Assembly (NCBI RefSeq): GCF_022376445.1
Contig: NW_025954992.1
Location: 310,001 to 374,000, forward strand
Direction of reading: 5' to 3'
DNA: 64,000 nucleotides
Source of the DNA: Fomitopsis serialis
Lineage: Eukaryota > Basidiomycota > Agaricomycetes > Polyporales > Fomitopsidaceae
The notes under the pieces were generated by a model, which was given only the letters and a program-made list of their open reading frames with translations, had not been told where the DNA came from and searched no databases. Positions within the stretch are counted from its first letter, which is position 1. Each line of letters begins with the position of its first letter. The translations under genes and the position numbers were made by a program. This document shows, piece after piece, positions 11,443 through 26,813 of the stretch.

Positions 11443-13605
11443 TCACGGGACCTCCGCGTCAATAGACACCGCATTCATGTCGATTGACAGGTCCATGATT
11501 TCCTGGTCATCCACAGGCGGTGGTGGAGGCGGCGGCGGGAGGTCCACATACCCTGCCGGCAGTTTGCCGCCGCAGTTCTTGAGTGCCTTCTCCCGCAGTT
11601 TCTGCCACTCCTCATACCGCTCGACGGCGTGTCGTTGCTCGCTAGAATAGAAAGCACACGTCAATGTGGGAACGAACGAAGGGACCACTGGCACGCACTC
11701 GATCTTGCGTTGCTTGTACTGTTGCATCGCTGCATCGAAGAGGTCCGGGTTGATCTCCATAAAGTTTCAAGGCGTTGTACACCATTGCGTGGATTGTTCT
11801 AGCAGCGAGACATGGTCAAGGGTGACTGCATTACAACGAGGTAATAGCCTACTCACCGGTTCCAGTGGGATCTGGAGTTCATGTACAAAGCCGGGAACAC
11901 GAGCGAGAGAATGATCGCCAGGTTGTCGCTCATCAGGTTGACGATGTACTCGTTATTCCAGTACATCAGGGCTCGCTCCGCTACCTGGAAGTGCTGGCTG
12001 TTGATACACCGCGCCAGTTGCTGAAAGAGGGGCACCTGAATTTTCTGGAACTCCGCTGGGTCTATAACGTCCAGCACTTCCTCCATCTCGCTCAGGAACA
12101 TCACCTCCTTCGGCGAGTTCACCTTTGGCCAGTACTTCAGGAGACCCAAGACGACATCCTCGGCCAGCGCGGAATCTTTCTCCAGGAACTGTACTACGCA
12201 GTACGCGAGTTGCGGGTGGTACATCGCCAGGCTCTTCGCCTTGTGCAGAGGGAGGAGCACGCGCATGAGGAAGGACTTGTGCTCATCCTTGAGGGGGAGC
12301 GCGAACCCGTTGATGATGGACCCCAGGATCTCCAAGAGCTCCGCGATACCATTGTGCCTTTCCGTCTCGTAGATGAAATGAAAGAAGACGTTGTTTATGC
12401 TTCGACGAATGGGCGCACGGAGGTTGAGGAATTTGCCATAGATGCGGTGCAGGGTGGTCTTCAGGAAGTCACGCTCCCGAGGATCCTCCGAGTCGAACAG
12501 CTCCAGGAGGTTGAGGACGAAGTTTTGGTCGATATACCGCTTCGCGAGGTTGGTGTTGAAATCTGGACTCTCGACGAAGCGGAGGAAGAACTCATAGACA
12601 ATCTTGAGATGTGGCCATGCCAGCTCAAGGACGGGCTCGTCCTCTTCCGGGTCGAATGCATCTCCTATCGGATTCACTGGCGGGGGTATAGCACGGAAGA
12701 GGTTGGTAGCAAACTATACCGTGATGCATGAGGTGTATGCGGAGACAATTTGGCCAAGTTCACGCACCATCTTGACTACCTCAGGGTATACGTTTTCGGT
12801 GATAACACCGCGCTGCGTTGTGATGTACTCGAGCATCTCGTGCAGAGTCTGTGTCTTAATCTGCTTGCCCTTGAGCTCGGAGTTGGTGTCATTGAAGTCG
12901 AAGAGGACAGCACACTGGTGCAGTTTCTTGATGAACAGGTGCGGACGCTCACTGGGCGGCGTTTCTGTATACGCACGCTCAGTGATGCGTAGATAAAACG
13001 ATCGTAGCACGTACCCAGGAAAGGTGGTAGGCGTTCAATCTCAACCTTCTCTGTCACAACAAACCGACTGCTTCTCTGCTTCCTAGGGGGCTTGCCCACC
13101 ATAGGGATGGTGTCCTTCGGACCAGTCGGACGCAGGCGGTTCAGGTTCGCCCGGGGAGGGGTGGTTGGACCGCCCGAGGACTCCAGCACGAACGGTTGCC
13201 TCTCCTGCGCGTCATTCGAAGCGTCGGGACTGACGACCACGATAGGCGGTGCTGGCGATGCCCTGTCCGGCCCGCCATACCTTCGATCGCTGCTCTGAGA
13301 GGAAAGAGAGGCGGTAGATGCACGACTGACGGAGCCATTCGAGGACGGGAGCGAGTGACTGCTGTTGCTGACATGGTTCAAGCTCGCGACGGCCGAACTC
13401 GGCTGCGGTAATGGTTTCGCACTGTTCGGTGGAGGAGGGGGAGGCGAGGCGTTTGCGATTGCAGTCGCAGACGGTTTGGGCTCCTTGTTCTTGGAGGACG
13501 AGTCCTGGGATTTACTGCGAAGCTGCGGGACAACGGTTCGGACTCAACGCGTGTGGGCCATGTTAGATTAGATGAACTGACCAGTGTCTTCTTGAGACCT
13601 TTCAT
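11443..13605 (-). CDS. PP2A regulatory subunit B', B56 family (Rts1/Par1-like)
   Basis: B56 subunits direct protein phosphatase 2A to substrates in stress response, cytokinesis and chromosome cohesion. Exon 1 is short (MKGLKKTL, start at 13605). A Ser-rich low-complexity N-terminus follows, then the HEAT-repeat core. Diagnostic stretches are [78 protein letters not shown] and [17 protein letters not shown]. The tail carries a poly-proline run before [14 protein letters not shown]. Introns include about 13545-13597, 12974-13015 and 11770-11860, plus one in the last coding part near 11648-11704. No frame break was found. The homologue in S. cerevisiae is RTS1 and in S. pombe par1; orthology is inferred from the family. 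Confidence 0.93.
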
Positions 13606-13927
13606 GGTGGGCGGCCGAGAAAGAGAAGAGGCGTGTCTCGGAGTTGTGGGATGTCGGCGTGAGTGTCGACCGCGTTGTGCGGAGGGTGGTCGACACCGGT
13701 GAGTGTGTCGTATTCACTGCCAGAATCGATGAGGCGCGAGGAGAGCAGGTGTGACCAAGGTGTGACCATAACGGGTGATCGCGTGACGGGAGCGCGGTGT
13801 ATCTGTCACGCCCGGTTACCAGATGTGCGATCCCAGGCGGTCTGTAGCGCAGCATCTCTAACACCAGCACCGCCGTCGCGAGGCCTGTTCCTCCTCTCCT
13901 CTTCCTGCCACTCCTTCATACCCCGCT
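13606..13927. promoter_or_regulatory. Divergent intergenic promoter, B56 / unknown gene
   Basis: This 322 bp gap lies between two divergent starts. It contains pyrimidine-rich stretches close to the plus-strand start (ctcctctcctcttcctgcc around 13888-13906), which are common at fungal transcription starts. Dual promoter use is inferred from layout. Confidence 0.4.
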
Positions 13928-15379
13928 ATGGCTGGTACGTGCTCTCTCTAGCTCACTGCTCAGTGCAGCGCTGAATGCGCTCAATCCCGCAGCCATATAC
14001 ACGGTTTACACCTCCCCGAACCATCCGCCGATACCTAACCATCTGCCAACGCTCATCGTAACGCCCCATGGTAAGCATCGCCTGTCAAATATCAGCTGTG
14101 CATGCCATTGAATCGCGCTCGCTCACAAGGCCAACCGACCAATATCCTGTACTCCTACCTGCATACGAACTTCGTGAGTGCAATGAGCTCGTACACGAGG
14201 CAGACTCGCTGATACGTCGGGTGCAGAACACCGAGAACTACCTTCTGACCCCTTCCCCGCAAGGCGATCTGTGCGTGGCGAAGCTCTTCCCCCCGCGCCA
14301 GAATGCCAACGGAAAGACGACCGCGTCGGATCCCGGACACCAGCCTCAGGGCTCCTCAAGGACCGTCCGCTGTGAGGCTTCCCGCAATCTCAAGTGGTCT
14401 ATCGCCAATACCGGAGTGCTATCCCCCATCTACAAGCTTTCTCTGCCATCTCCAGACTCGGCCGATCTGCCTCTCTTTCAGATATCCAAGCCTAATCCCA
14501 ATGCCGCTTTCTGGAGCATGTTTTATTTCGCGTACGCAGGCCACAACATCCCACCTAAGCGCATTGAGTTTGGCAAGATCATGAAGAATCCGCCAGGTCC
14601 GAACGGCGGTGGTACGCGTATCAGTATAACTGGTAAGACGCCCGAGGAGAAGGCAGTATGGCAGACTCTCGGAGAGGGAAACGAGGATTGCGTTGAGTGG
14701 GTGGTTCTCTGCGCCGCCCTCAACTTGCTAGAGTGAGTGCAGCTCCCTTTCATGCTATCGATTTTATCCTGAACCTTGCCGACATTACAGCGATGAGATC
14801 ATCAAGGCGGCCGAGAAAAACCCTCCGCCGCCCTCTGCGCCCAGTTCGAACGGCCATCCCCCGGCAGGCCCCGGCGGCCGTCCGCCTCCAGTCGCTCTGC
14901 GCGACCCCGGTCCCGCACTCTCAGCGATGCCCGGGCAGCCCATGCGCGCCAACACCATGCCTCCACCCCAAGGGCAAGGTCCCCCACCTATGCGCGGGCC
15001 TCCTGGACCCGGGCCCATGCCTGGAGGTATGCGCGGACCCCCGGGCCACAGGGCTTCCCTCCGCAGGGTGGCCCGCCCCCTGGTCAAGGGTACCCTCCAC
15101 AGGGCGGCCCGCCCCCTGGTCAAGGATACCCTCCACAGGGCCCATCCCCCGGGCCGGTGGCTTCCCCCCGCAGGGCCCACCGCGCGGTCCTGGCTTCGGT
15201 GGTCCCCACCTCCAGGCTTCGCTCCCGGGCCTGGCGGATACCCTCCCCCGGACCTGGACAGCCTCGGCCGGGTCCCCCAGGACAGCCTGGTGGGTTCCCT
15301 CCGAACGGTGCGTTGGTGCGCCGGGCCCGCATCGGGGTCCGCCCCTGCGATGCAGGGCCAGCCGCCGCGGCGATTCTAG
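13928..15379 (+). CDS. Conserved fungal protein of unknown function with Pro/Gly-rich tail
   Basis: I do not recognise this gene. Splicing a two-codon first exon (ATG GCT G, 13928) gives MAAIYTVYTSPNHPPIPNHL, then NILYSYLHTNFNTENYLLTP after an intron at about 14161-14230. A folded-looking core of about 130 residues follows (ASRNLKWSIANTGVLSPIYK, NAAFWSMFYFAYAGHNIPPK, EEKAVWQTLGEGNEDCVEWV). After an intron at 14736-14790 comes a tail of GYPPQGGPPPGQ-like repeats. The tail frame breaks at least four times (near 15046, 15160, 15204 and 15250), each fitted by one missing C or G, and perhaps again near 15320. The true stop is therefore uncertain: 15379 (ending PPRRF) is preferred over 15429. Gly/Pro/Gln repeats suggest a disordered tail. 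Confidence 0.7.
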
Positions 15380-15819
15380 TAATGGCAGGAACCCCGGTGG
15401 CCATTCGCGGACAGTTTCATTGGTATTAGGTGCAGGTGCTTCTCGAGAACTGGTATACCCTGTATATACCTCGTTCTGGACAGACACGTCCTCCGTATTG
15501 CCCCTTCTCCGTCTCATTATTACTTTTCCTGTCTGTACCGGTCTCTCTTCCAGCTCTCTTCCTTGGTTTGATCTCGACTCTTAATCCTGCTTCGTTCACC
15601 TCCTTCCTCGCCTGCTACGCCCCCTGGCTATCTCCATACTCAAACCGCTCGCTCGCCCATCGTCGCTATTGACGGTATGCGGAGAGACAGCATGCAATGA
15701 CGTTATGTATAATACACACAGCCGTTCCCGAACGACCCCGTTGCTTGTTCGTACATAGCCTTCCCCTCGAAGATCGCATACCCACTCCCTACGACGTACA
15801 TATTTATCGCTAGCTACCC
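15380..15819. other. Convergent 3' intergenic region
   Basis: These 440 bp lie between the tail of the unknown plus-strand gene and the citrate synthase stop. The sequence is pyrimidine-rich on the plus strand near 15500-15650. No gene, repeat or RNA was identified. Confidence 0.4.
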
Positions 15820-17994
15820 TCATGAGCTCTTGACGAGAGTGTCGATCACGTCCATAGACAGCGCTGCACGCGGTCCCGTCAGCATCACAGCAGAAATCAC
15901 ACAATAAATATAAACTGTATATGTAGCACTCACACTTTGGTCGCTCGAGGGGCAAGCCGAGAGCTGTTCGCGCAAAAGTCAGTGGGGTGTCGGTGACATC
16001 ACGAACTGATCCTGCCTACCTCGTGCCCACACGAGTTGGGTGAGGCAGCCCAGAGCTCGCGACACGCCGAATATGACGGTGTAGTACTGTGTGAATGAGT
16101 ACTGAGTGGGGTTTCCAATGCACCGCAACGAAGCGCACCTTGAACTGGGTCAGACCGTAATGGTACAGCACACATCCCGATGCAGCGTCGACATTAGGAT
16201 ATGGGTTCTTCGTCTAGGACAGTGCAATACATCAATGATGACTTCAGCATCTAAGAGACGGGCCACCGACCTTGCCGTGCTCCTTCAGCACACCCGGAGC
16301 GACATCGTACGTCTAAGTCGCGTGCGTTCAGCTTTGCACCGACGAGTGTCTCTGCGAGTACATACCTTCCTGACGAGCTGGATCACCGGGTCCTCCAACA
16401 ACTCTGGCCTCGCCTCGCAGAACTTCTGCAGGGCCATAAAGCGAGGGTCCGGGTTCCTCAACACGCCATGGCCATAGCTATCCCGCCCCCATCAGTCGGC
16501 TCGGTCGCAACGACACGGCCACGCACTAGCGACTCACCCAGGCACGACCTGGCCGCTCTGCAGCGTCCGCCAGAGAAACTTCTTGATGTCGTCGTGTGAG
16601 ACGTTGTCGCCGATCTCCTTCTGCATGTTCAGCTGCCATCGGAGAACCTCCTGGTTAGCCAGGCTGCATGATCGTGAGTCGCCTGTTGTGTCCCAGACAG
16701 TTATGGCAAGGTCTTACCCGTGCAGCGGGCCGGCGAGTGCGAAGAGGGCGGCGGAGTACGCGAGGTAGGGGTCTGAGAGTGTCGACCCGACGAGATCTGT
16801 GAACGGTTAGAATTGTTTGAGAGAGAGCCTTCGAAGATACAAGTGCATCGAAGCTTACGAGCCGTATGAGCGGACGCATTTCCGCCCTCGTGGTCACCGT
16901 GCAGGGCGATGTACAGTCGGAGGTACTCCGTCAGGTCATGGTTGTTACCATATCCAAGCATATTCACATAGTTGCCTGCCGGCATTCATGTCAATACACT
17001 TACACATACCTGCCCAGGCGCGTCATGCTCACCAACAAGATCGAGGTCCTTGCTGACCCCCGGTATCGGTTTGCCAGGGTTGTACACATTGCGGAATATC
17101 CTCGCGGCGAGAGCAGGCAGCCGGGCTAGGAGGTTCATGCTGTCTTCAAGGGTATACGTCCAGTACTCGGTCTTCTTGATCCCCTGCTCATACGCTACCG
17201 CAAACTTGCTCTCCTTGTTCAGCGCCGCGACGCCCATGCCCAGTTGCGTCATCGGGTGCAACGACTGTGGCAGCCTAGCATACTCTCAGCGTCCATGGGG
17301 GCAAGGATGATATTCAGTGCACGCACGAGTCGATGAGCTGGACGACGTAATTCGGCAGCTCGCCCCTCTCCGCGAGCTCGCGCGAGAGCTGGCGGGTCTC
17401 GGCTTCCGTCGGGACCTTGCCGGTCATGAGCAGCCAGAGCATGCTCTCGGCGATGATCTCCTTGCCTCCAGGGGCTGCAGGGAGCACGTCCTGACAGTCG
17501 GGAATGGAGAGACCGTGAAACCGGATACCCTGCGGAGTTTCATGTGAAGATGTTGAGTTGTTGGGATACATGTGTGCGCACCTCCATCGGGTCCAGGACG
17601 GACGACTCCCAGAGCATGGACTTGAGGCCGCGCATGCCGCCTATTACGTGCTCCACCTAGAGGCGTTGTCGTAAGGAGGGCGCAACACCGTGCGTGCGCA
17701 TATCTGACCTTGATATCACCTATAACCGTCTGACTGTGCTCCGCTTTCTAAGGGTCGTGCTACGGTGAGCGATATAGGACTCGAGCCCTAGGTAGATGGG
17801 CACGCACAAGCTGCTTCAACCGAGCCTGCTTTGCCGGGATGACCTCTTCGAGTGCCTCTCGTATGGTCTAGGTACAAGTCAGCAACTAGGGCAGCACTAA
17901 ACTCCCGGATTCTAACCTTGGTGGATGCATGCCGTCTGCTGCTAATGCCGCGCCTTGCGACGGACTTGAGTGGGAGCGAGATTCGACCAAGCAT
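15820..17994 (-). CDS. CIT1: Citrate synthase, mitochondrial
   Basis: This enzyme condenses oxaloacetate and acetyl-CoA to citrate, the first step of the TCA cycle. The start at 17994 gives a basic, Ser/Arg-rich mitochondrial presequence ([20 protein letters not shown]). Then come [40 protein letters not shown] and [19 protein letters not shown]. Catalytic positions are present: His in [15 protein letters not shown], His in [14 protein letters not shown] and Asp in PNVDAASG. The C-terminus reads [14 protein letters not shown], reached after an intron at about 15833-15947. About ten introns are visible, and splicing gives a continuous full-length protein with no frame break. It is divergent from SEC66. 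Confidence 0.95.
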
Positions 17995-18792
17995 AGTGGG
18001 GTGCGGGAGGGGCAGCAGATGGCGCGTGGAACCCAGGGAGGCTGGGACGCGAATACGAGCGAGCGGGGGCTTATAGGGAGCTCGGTAAGGGGAGCGCATA
18101 CCCCGCTTGGAATACGGGGTACAGTGCGGGGAAGTGCCGCACCAGACAAGATGGATCGGACGACGGACCTAGGCAGATCTCACGCGACCCGGCTACGGCG
18201 GGTAATCGCCTCCCGGGGCGTACAGTACACCGCGAGCGCAGAGGCCAGTCGGCGGGGCGCATCACCGACGCCTTCCTGGTTGGTCCAAGGAGCGCGCAAC
18301 ACAACATCTGAGAACCCACGGCACAACCACGGGATGGCTGGCGATGAGCGGGGAGTAGAGGGCTCGAGAGAACGCGACTGACCCAGGAATTGCAGCTGCT
18401 CCCCGTGTCGTCCCGTTCCGTGGGGAATCACAGGACCGTGGACAGGATCACCTTCTTGCTCTCATGACCATCCCTCCAGCGTGTCTGGCCGGCTATACAT
18501 GGCGACTCTGTATGCCGAGGGTTCCTGGTCGCGTTCAGCGGTGTGCTTGGCCGATAGAAGACGCCAACGGAGGGCTGAGCGCTGAGGGCTGAGCGGCCGG
18601 GAGTGTGCATCCAAGTGCCGCCACCCTCGAGCTCGGTGCAGACAGAAACACGGAAGGCGATGAGGTCACGGGCGCTCATCCCAAAGAGGCAGTCCTGACA
18701 CGCGCTGTGCCACGACGCGTCGGACGCCAGCAAATCGAACACGGCGCATCAGCCCTCCCTCCTTTCTCTCTCCTCTCTCCCCGTCGTCGACC
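17995..18792. promoter_or_regulatory. Divergent intergenic region, CIT1 / SEC66
   Basis: These 798 bp separate divergent starts. Open frames of up to 150 codons cross it on both strands but show no family signature and have shadow-like Arg/Ser/Gly composition. A pyrimidine-rich tract (ccctcctttctctctcctct, 18757-18776) lies directly before SEC66, the likely transcription start zone. Confidence 0.45.
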
Positions 18793-19728
18793 ATGGCGTC
18801 GGTACTGGTCCCCGTTCTCTATGTCGTCCTCGTCTTCGGCGGTCTCTGGGCATTCAGTTCCTGGTACAGAAAGCGCAATGCCGGTACGTCTGCGTCTCAG
18901 TCGATGTAGTACTCGTGCACGCTGGTTGACATCGCGCCCCCTTGCAGCCGAAATCTACGAATCCTACTTCCCGCAGCACCGCGAACGCGACCTCTACGTA
19001 TCTCTCCTCCAGAAGACGGACCCGCCGACCCCGGAGCCCCTCCTCAAAGCGGCCCTCGTCCGCCGTGCCATGACGGACGTCACCCGCATCCTCCGTCTCC
19101 GCGAGGACAAGCCCGCCCTCCAGATCCTCCTCCAGAAAGGCTCAATTGGCGATGATCTCTGGAACAGCCTCCTCAACGCAGAGAAGGAGATGGAGGCCGA
19201 GCTTCTCGAGGTCGCCGCAGAGGCAAACGCGTATGTCGAAGGCTGGGGCCAGGTCATCTTCCAGACCGCGTCCGAGATGATGGCCAATGAGCGTATGCGC
19301 GCCCTCTTGGAGCGCATCCCTGTGATGAGGACTGAGAAAGGTCAGCATCCACTTGCTCAACTAGATAGCTGCTAACGCGTGAAGTTCAGAGCGCAAGTAT
19401 GGTCGCGTATCTTCTCGCAGAGTCATTGAGCCCATCACGCCCGCCACACCTACCACGCCCGCGTCAGCTGTGCCCGCTCCGGTGTCCGCCATGCCCAAAT
19501 CGCCCGCCACTCCCGCGCCGCCCGAAACCCCAGTATCCGCCGTATCCTCCAGCAGCTTGGCTCCGCCGAGTGCGAGCACTGAGAACTTTGCGAGCGACAG
19601 CGAAGGCCCCGGCTCCCCCGCATCGCCTCGCTCCCCGTCCAAATCCGTAAGCGTTCACTCACCTTTGTCTTTTGGCAAGCCACTCATCACCAGTCCGGCA
19701 GTCGAAAAAGTCAAAGAAGCGAAAGTAG
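18793..19728 (+). CDS. SEC66: ER translocation complex subunit Sec66 (Sec71)
   Basis: Sec66 is part of the Sec62/63 complex for post-translational import into the ER. The start at 18793 opens one N-terminal membrane helix (MASVLVPVLYVVLVFGGLWA). The cytosolic domain follows with IYESYFPQHRERDLYVSLLQ, LLKAALVRRAMTDVTRILRL, GSIGDDLWNSLLNAEKEMEA and EGWGQVIFQTASEMMANE. The C-terminal third is Pro/Ala/Ser-rich and disordered. An intron at about 19649-19700 leads to a basic end SKKSKKRK and a stop at 19726. Introns also occur at 18884-18947 and 19340-19388. The sequence is intact throughout. It lies convergent with the deubiquitinase gene, 182 bp apart. Confidence 0.92.
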
Positions 19729-19910
19729 ATATACAGTCATTATTCCTCTCGATGTTCACAGTAGTCGTATCGCGATAGGGTCAAGAGCATGACGCACTCT
19801 CGTCTATGCGGGTCATACAGGGTTAATGAGGCAGTGTACATGTGATGAGTAGAAATACCAAAGCCAAACGGAACGATGCAAATCGATGAGAGAGTAGGAG
19901 TGAAGTCCGT

Positions 19911-24135
<4,225 letters not shown>

Positions 24136-24986
24136 TGTGTCGCTCTATGACGCACGCGTGGGGGAGTCAGCATAGCAAGCGGAGTAAGGATATGAACAAC
24201 ACAGACCATAGCAAGGCTGAGAGGCGATCAGCGAGCAAGAGTGAGTAGAGACGGTGCAAGACCGTCCTGGATGGCTGAGGCAGTGATGAAGCCAGGTAGA
24301 CGCGAAGATAGACACGACGAGCGCAGTGCAGTGGTAGCAGCCTCTGGCCAGTCGGGCGGTGCCGCCTGAGCAAGCCGTGGTAAAAATGCCCGCGGTCATG
24401 TGCGCGTCGCCCTTAAATGCCCCAGCGCTCCTTCTCTTCTTCCCTCTGTCCGTCTTTTCTCTCTTCGTCTAGTCGCCGTGTCTATTCAATTTCGGGTCGT
24501 GTCCAATTCGTGAAGTGCGAAACCTCGTGTTCTTTCGTTGGAGCTGGACGGTTTCATGCAGCCAGTCATCTTGTGAGTGCTTCCAGAACTTTACACGATC
24601 CTTAAATTGTCTCGACAGGGAAGCCTACGCTTCCACCAGCCTTTCCGCTGTCTACTGTCGGTAATGAGTCAAAATCGTGTAAAAGCAGGCTGACTTGCCA
24701 GAACTCCTGTCTGGTCCCGTCCTGGGATTAGGCAGTGAAGTTTCTGCATTCGTCGGCAAGGCTGGAGTGTTGTTGCAGACGATGTTGCCCCTCACCAGGA
24801 GGCTTCCACAATATCGTCGTGTCCCACTATTTGCTCACATTCCTTCACCTATGATGAATGTATTGTATGATATTGCCACGTACGTTTGGTGTTCAATCTA
24901 GGCTGTTCTTCGGTCATGTTCACCCTACTCTAAGCAGTCACGTCACCTTGCTTGCTCTTTGTATCTCGCCATGTGAACAAGAACTA
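24136..24986. other. Intergenic region upstream of UBP15
   Basis: This 851 bp stretch holds the presumed UBP15 promoter at its left end and the left flank of a DNA transposon at its right end. A pyrimidine-rich patch is at 24427-24480. I found no supported gene. Confidence 0.4.
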
Positions 24987-25913
24987 CTGACGCGGAACCG
25001 GTAATGCAAACGCGTTTGCATTACTGTCCCGACTGCTCAAACAGAATGATCATGTCAATCTTTTGTTATAGAATCATATTTATACATCTTGAGAGCACAC
25101 ATGAATATTTATGGACGTTCCGCGGTAGGGGAAAGTGCTTTCGGCAGTTCTGCAAACGAGAGACCCATTTGCCCGCCAAAGCATCGAGGTGCAGCATTTG
25201 GCGCCCACTCGAGATTAGGAGTCCGCCTGCTTGCCGTTATGCCGAATGCGCGTCTACTGCAGATGCTGAACCAGTAATGCAAACCGGCGCCGGCGGCTGC
25301 ATCGAGTGCGAGTGCAAAGTGTGTATTACGGTACAGTGCAACGGCAACTAGAAGAGCATACAGCATACTATAAATGTGACTATTAGCTACCGAGTAGACA
25401 GTATTAGTCGGATACTACGGTGTGATATTGGCTGCTAACGAAAGGCCGACACTGGCTTCAACATGTGAGGGAGTTGCCACCCGCCACTGCTTCCCAAGCG
25501 GAGATTGTTTCGGCATGGGGAGACGCCGCCGGTCACATTGCACTTCCCAACTCCAGTGCAATGTGCAGTGCAAACGAGCATCTTCCACTCGTACACACAC
25601 CTCAGAAAATTTTAGGAAGCATATCTGGAAGGTATTTTATGTGCCTGAAGTCTCAAATTTGTGTTCCGAAGGAACGATTGTAGTACCCGGTGCAGCAACT
25701 TCTCGTTACACCTGTATTCAGCCACCCGAAAACAGACCTTTGATTTTCTCCCGCGGCGTACAATACACCCAGCTACTTCTGCTTCATATATGATATTAAG
25801 GTAGTATGTAGCAGTCGTATACGAATTTTTGGCCCGGTAAACGGCTCAGTATGAGGGGAGAAATGCGGCTGTTTGCATTACTGTGCCCGTTTGCATTACC
25901 GGTTCCGCGTCAG
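24987..25913. mobile_element. Non-autonomous TIR transposon (MITE-like), 927 bp
   Basis: Both ends carry the same perfect 26 bp inverted repeat, starting CTGACGCGGAACCGGTAATG and ending CAAACG, at 24987-25012 and 25888-25913. TA lies directly outside each end (24985-24986 and 25914-25915), consistent with a TA target duplication. The left end continues into a 24 bp perfect palindrome built from gtaatgcaaac and its complement (25001-25024). The right end has a second copy of the 11-mer in inverted register (25871-25881), and an internal copy lies at 25274-25284. Internal open frames are under 125 codons with no transposase motif, so the element is non-autonomous. Assignment to Tc1/mariner-type mobilisation rests only on the TA flank. 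Confidence 0.8.
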
Positions 25914-26813
25914 TAAGTCGTTAGAACGCATCCTCCGTAGTGTGACCGTGCGTGGGTGTATTGCACCGTATGGTCGCGCGCGCGTAGGACCGCAACAGTC
26001 CGCTGCAAGCATTGCGATTATGTTAAATGGTGTGCATTTGACAGGGATGTCGCTTTGACTACGTACACAGGCAGTTGCTACAACAATCCGGCCTAGTTGA
26101 GTCGAGCATACGGTTGGTATCTCCCATCAGCGCCCACCGGGAACTACTGTCAACTGATCTTGTGAGGACACCTACAGGAGTGACCGGGATCGCCGATAGG
26201 CCCCATTACCTCGAGACCTAGTTCGAAGTTCTGCCAGGGTGTGCGTCCGCTCATCACGCACTCTTCGAACGTCGATCACCAAACTACCATATACCTCCAT
26301 TGGTATGTTCGATTCTCATGATGTCCCCAGACAACATACTCATGGCCGTGAGGCAGGTATCGCATAAATGGAGATGTTTCCACCTCGTTTCGAGGTGTCC
26401 AAACCACACTGTTACCAAGGTCAAGCCAACCGTACCGCAAGAGCTGACCACACTCTTTACCTGTAAGTAATCCCGCAGTCATGTCTCCACAGTCCGTAGA
26501 CCGGTTGCTAACAGCAGCCACTTCGCCTTCACTTCAATTGAAAGCCGCAATGAATTGTTATGTCGTTTGCCTGCGAATGAAGGGCGATTTCTTCGATCGG
26601 AGACCTCGGTAAACCCCAGCTTGCAGCCTCCTTATTGGGCATCAGCTCGGGGATATCACATCGGAACGCTTAGCCTTCATAGATGCGGGGCGCCTACCGT
26701 CCGTGAGGGCCCTGATAATCGTCGCAGTTGAGCGGAAAACCACATTTGTTCGCTCGTTGCGTTCTGCCCTCATCCTAGGCCCCCGGCTGAGTCCCGCCAG
26801 CTGGGCTGGCAAC
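25914..26813. other. Gene-free region, possible degraded fragment
   Basis: These 900 bp lie between the transposon and the surface-protein gene. A minus-strand frame at 26276-26521 is rich in Trp and Tyr (RYLPHGHEYVVWGHHENRTY) and does not look like a shadow of a neighbour. I recognise no family and see no start or splice context, so it may be a relic. The remainder should include the promoter of the gene at 26814. Confidence 0.3.

Noticed and set aside
11865..12731. 288-codon plus-strand frame opposite the B56 gene
   Set aside because: Its Leu/Glu/Val/Arg-rich sequence is the reverse reading of conserved HEAT-repeat codons; no family signature of its own.
24987..25913. CRISPR array or phage-like repeat
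   Set aside because: The repeated 11-mer has inverted as well as direct copies and no regular spacers; the genome is eukaryotic and the layout is that of a TIR transposon.
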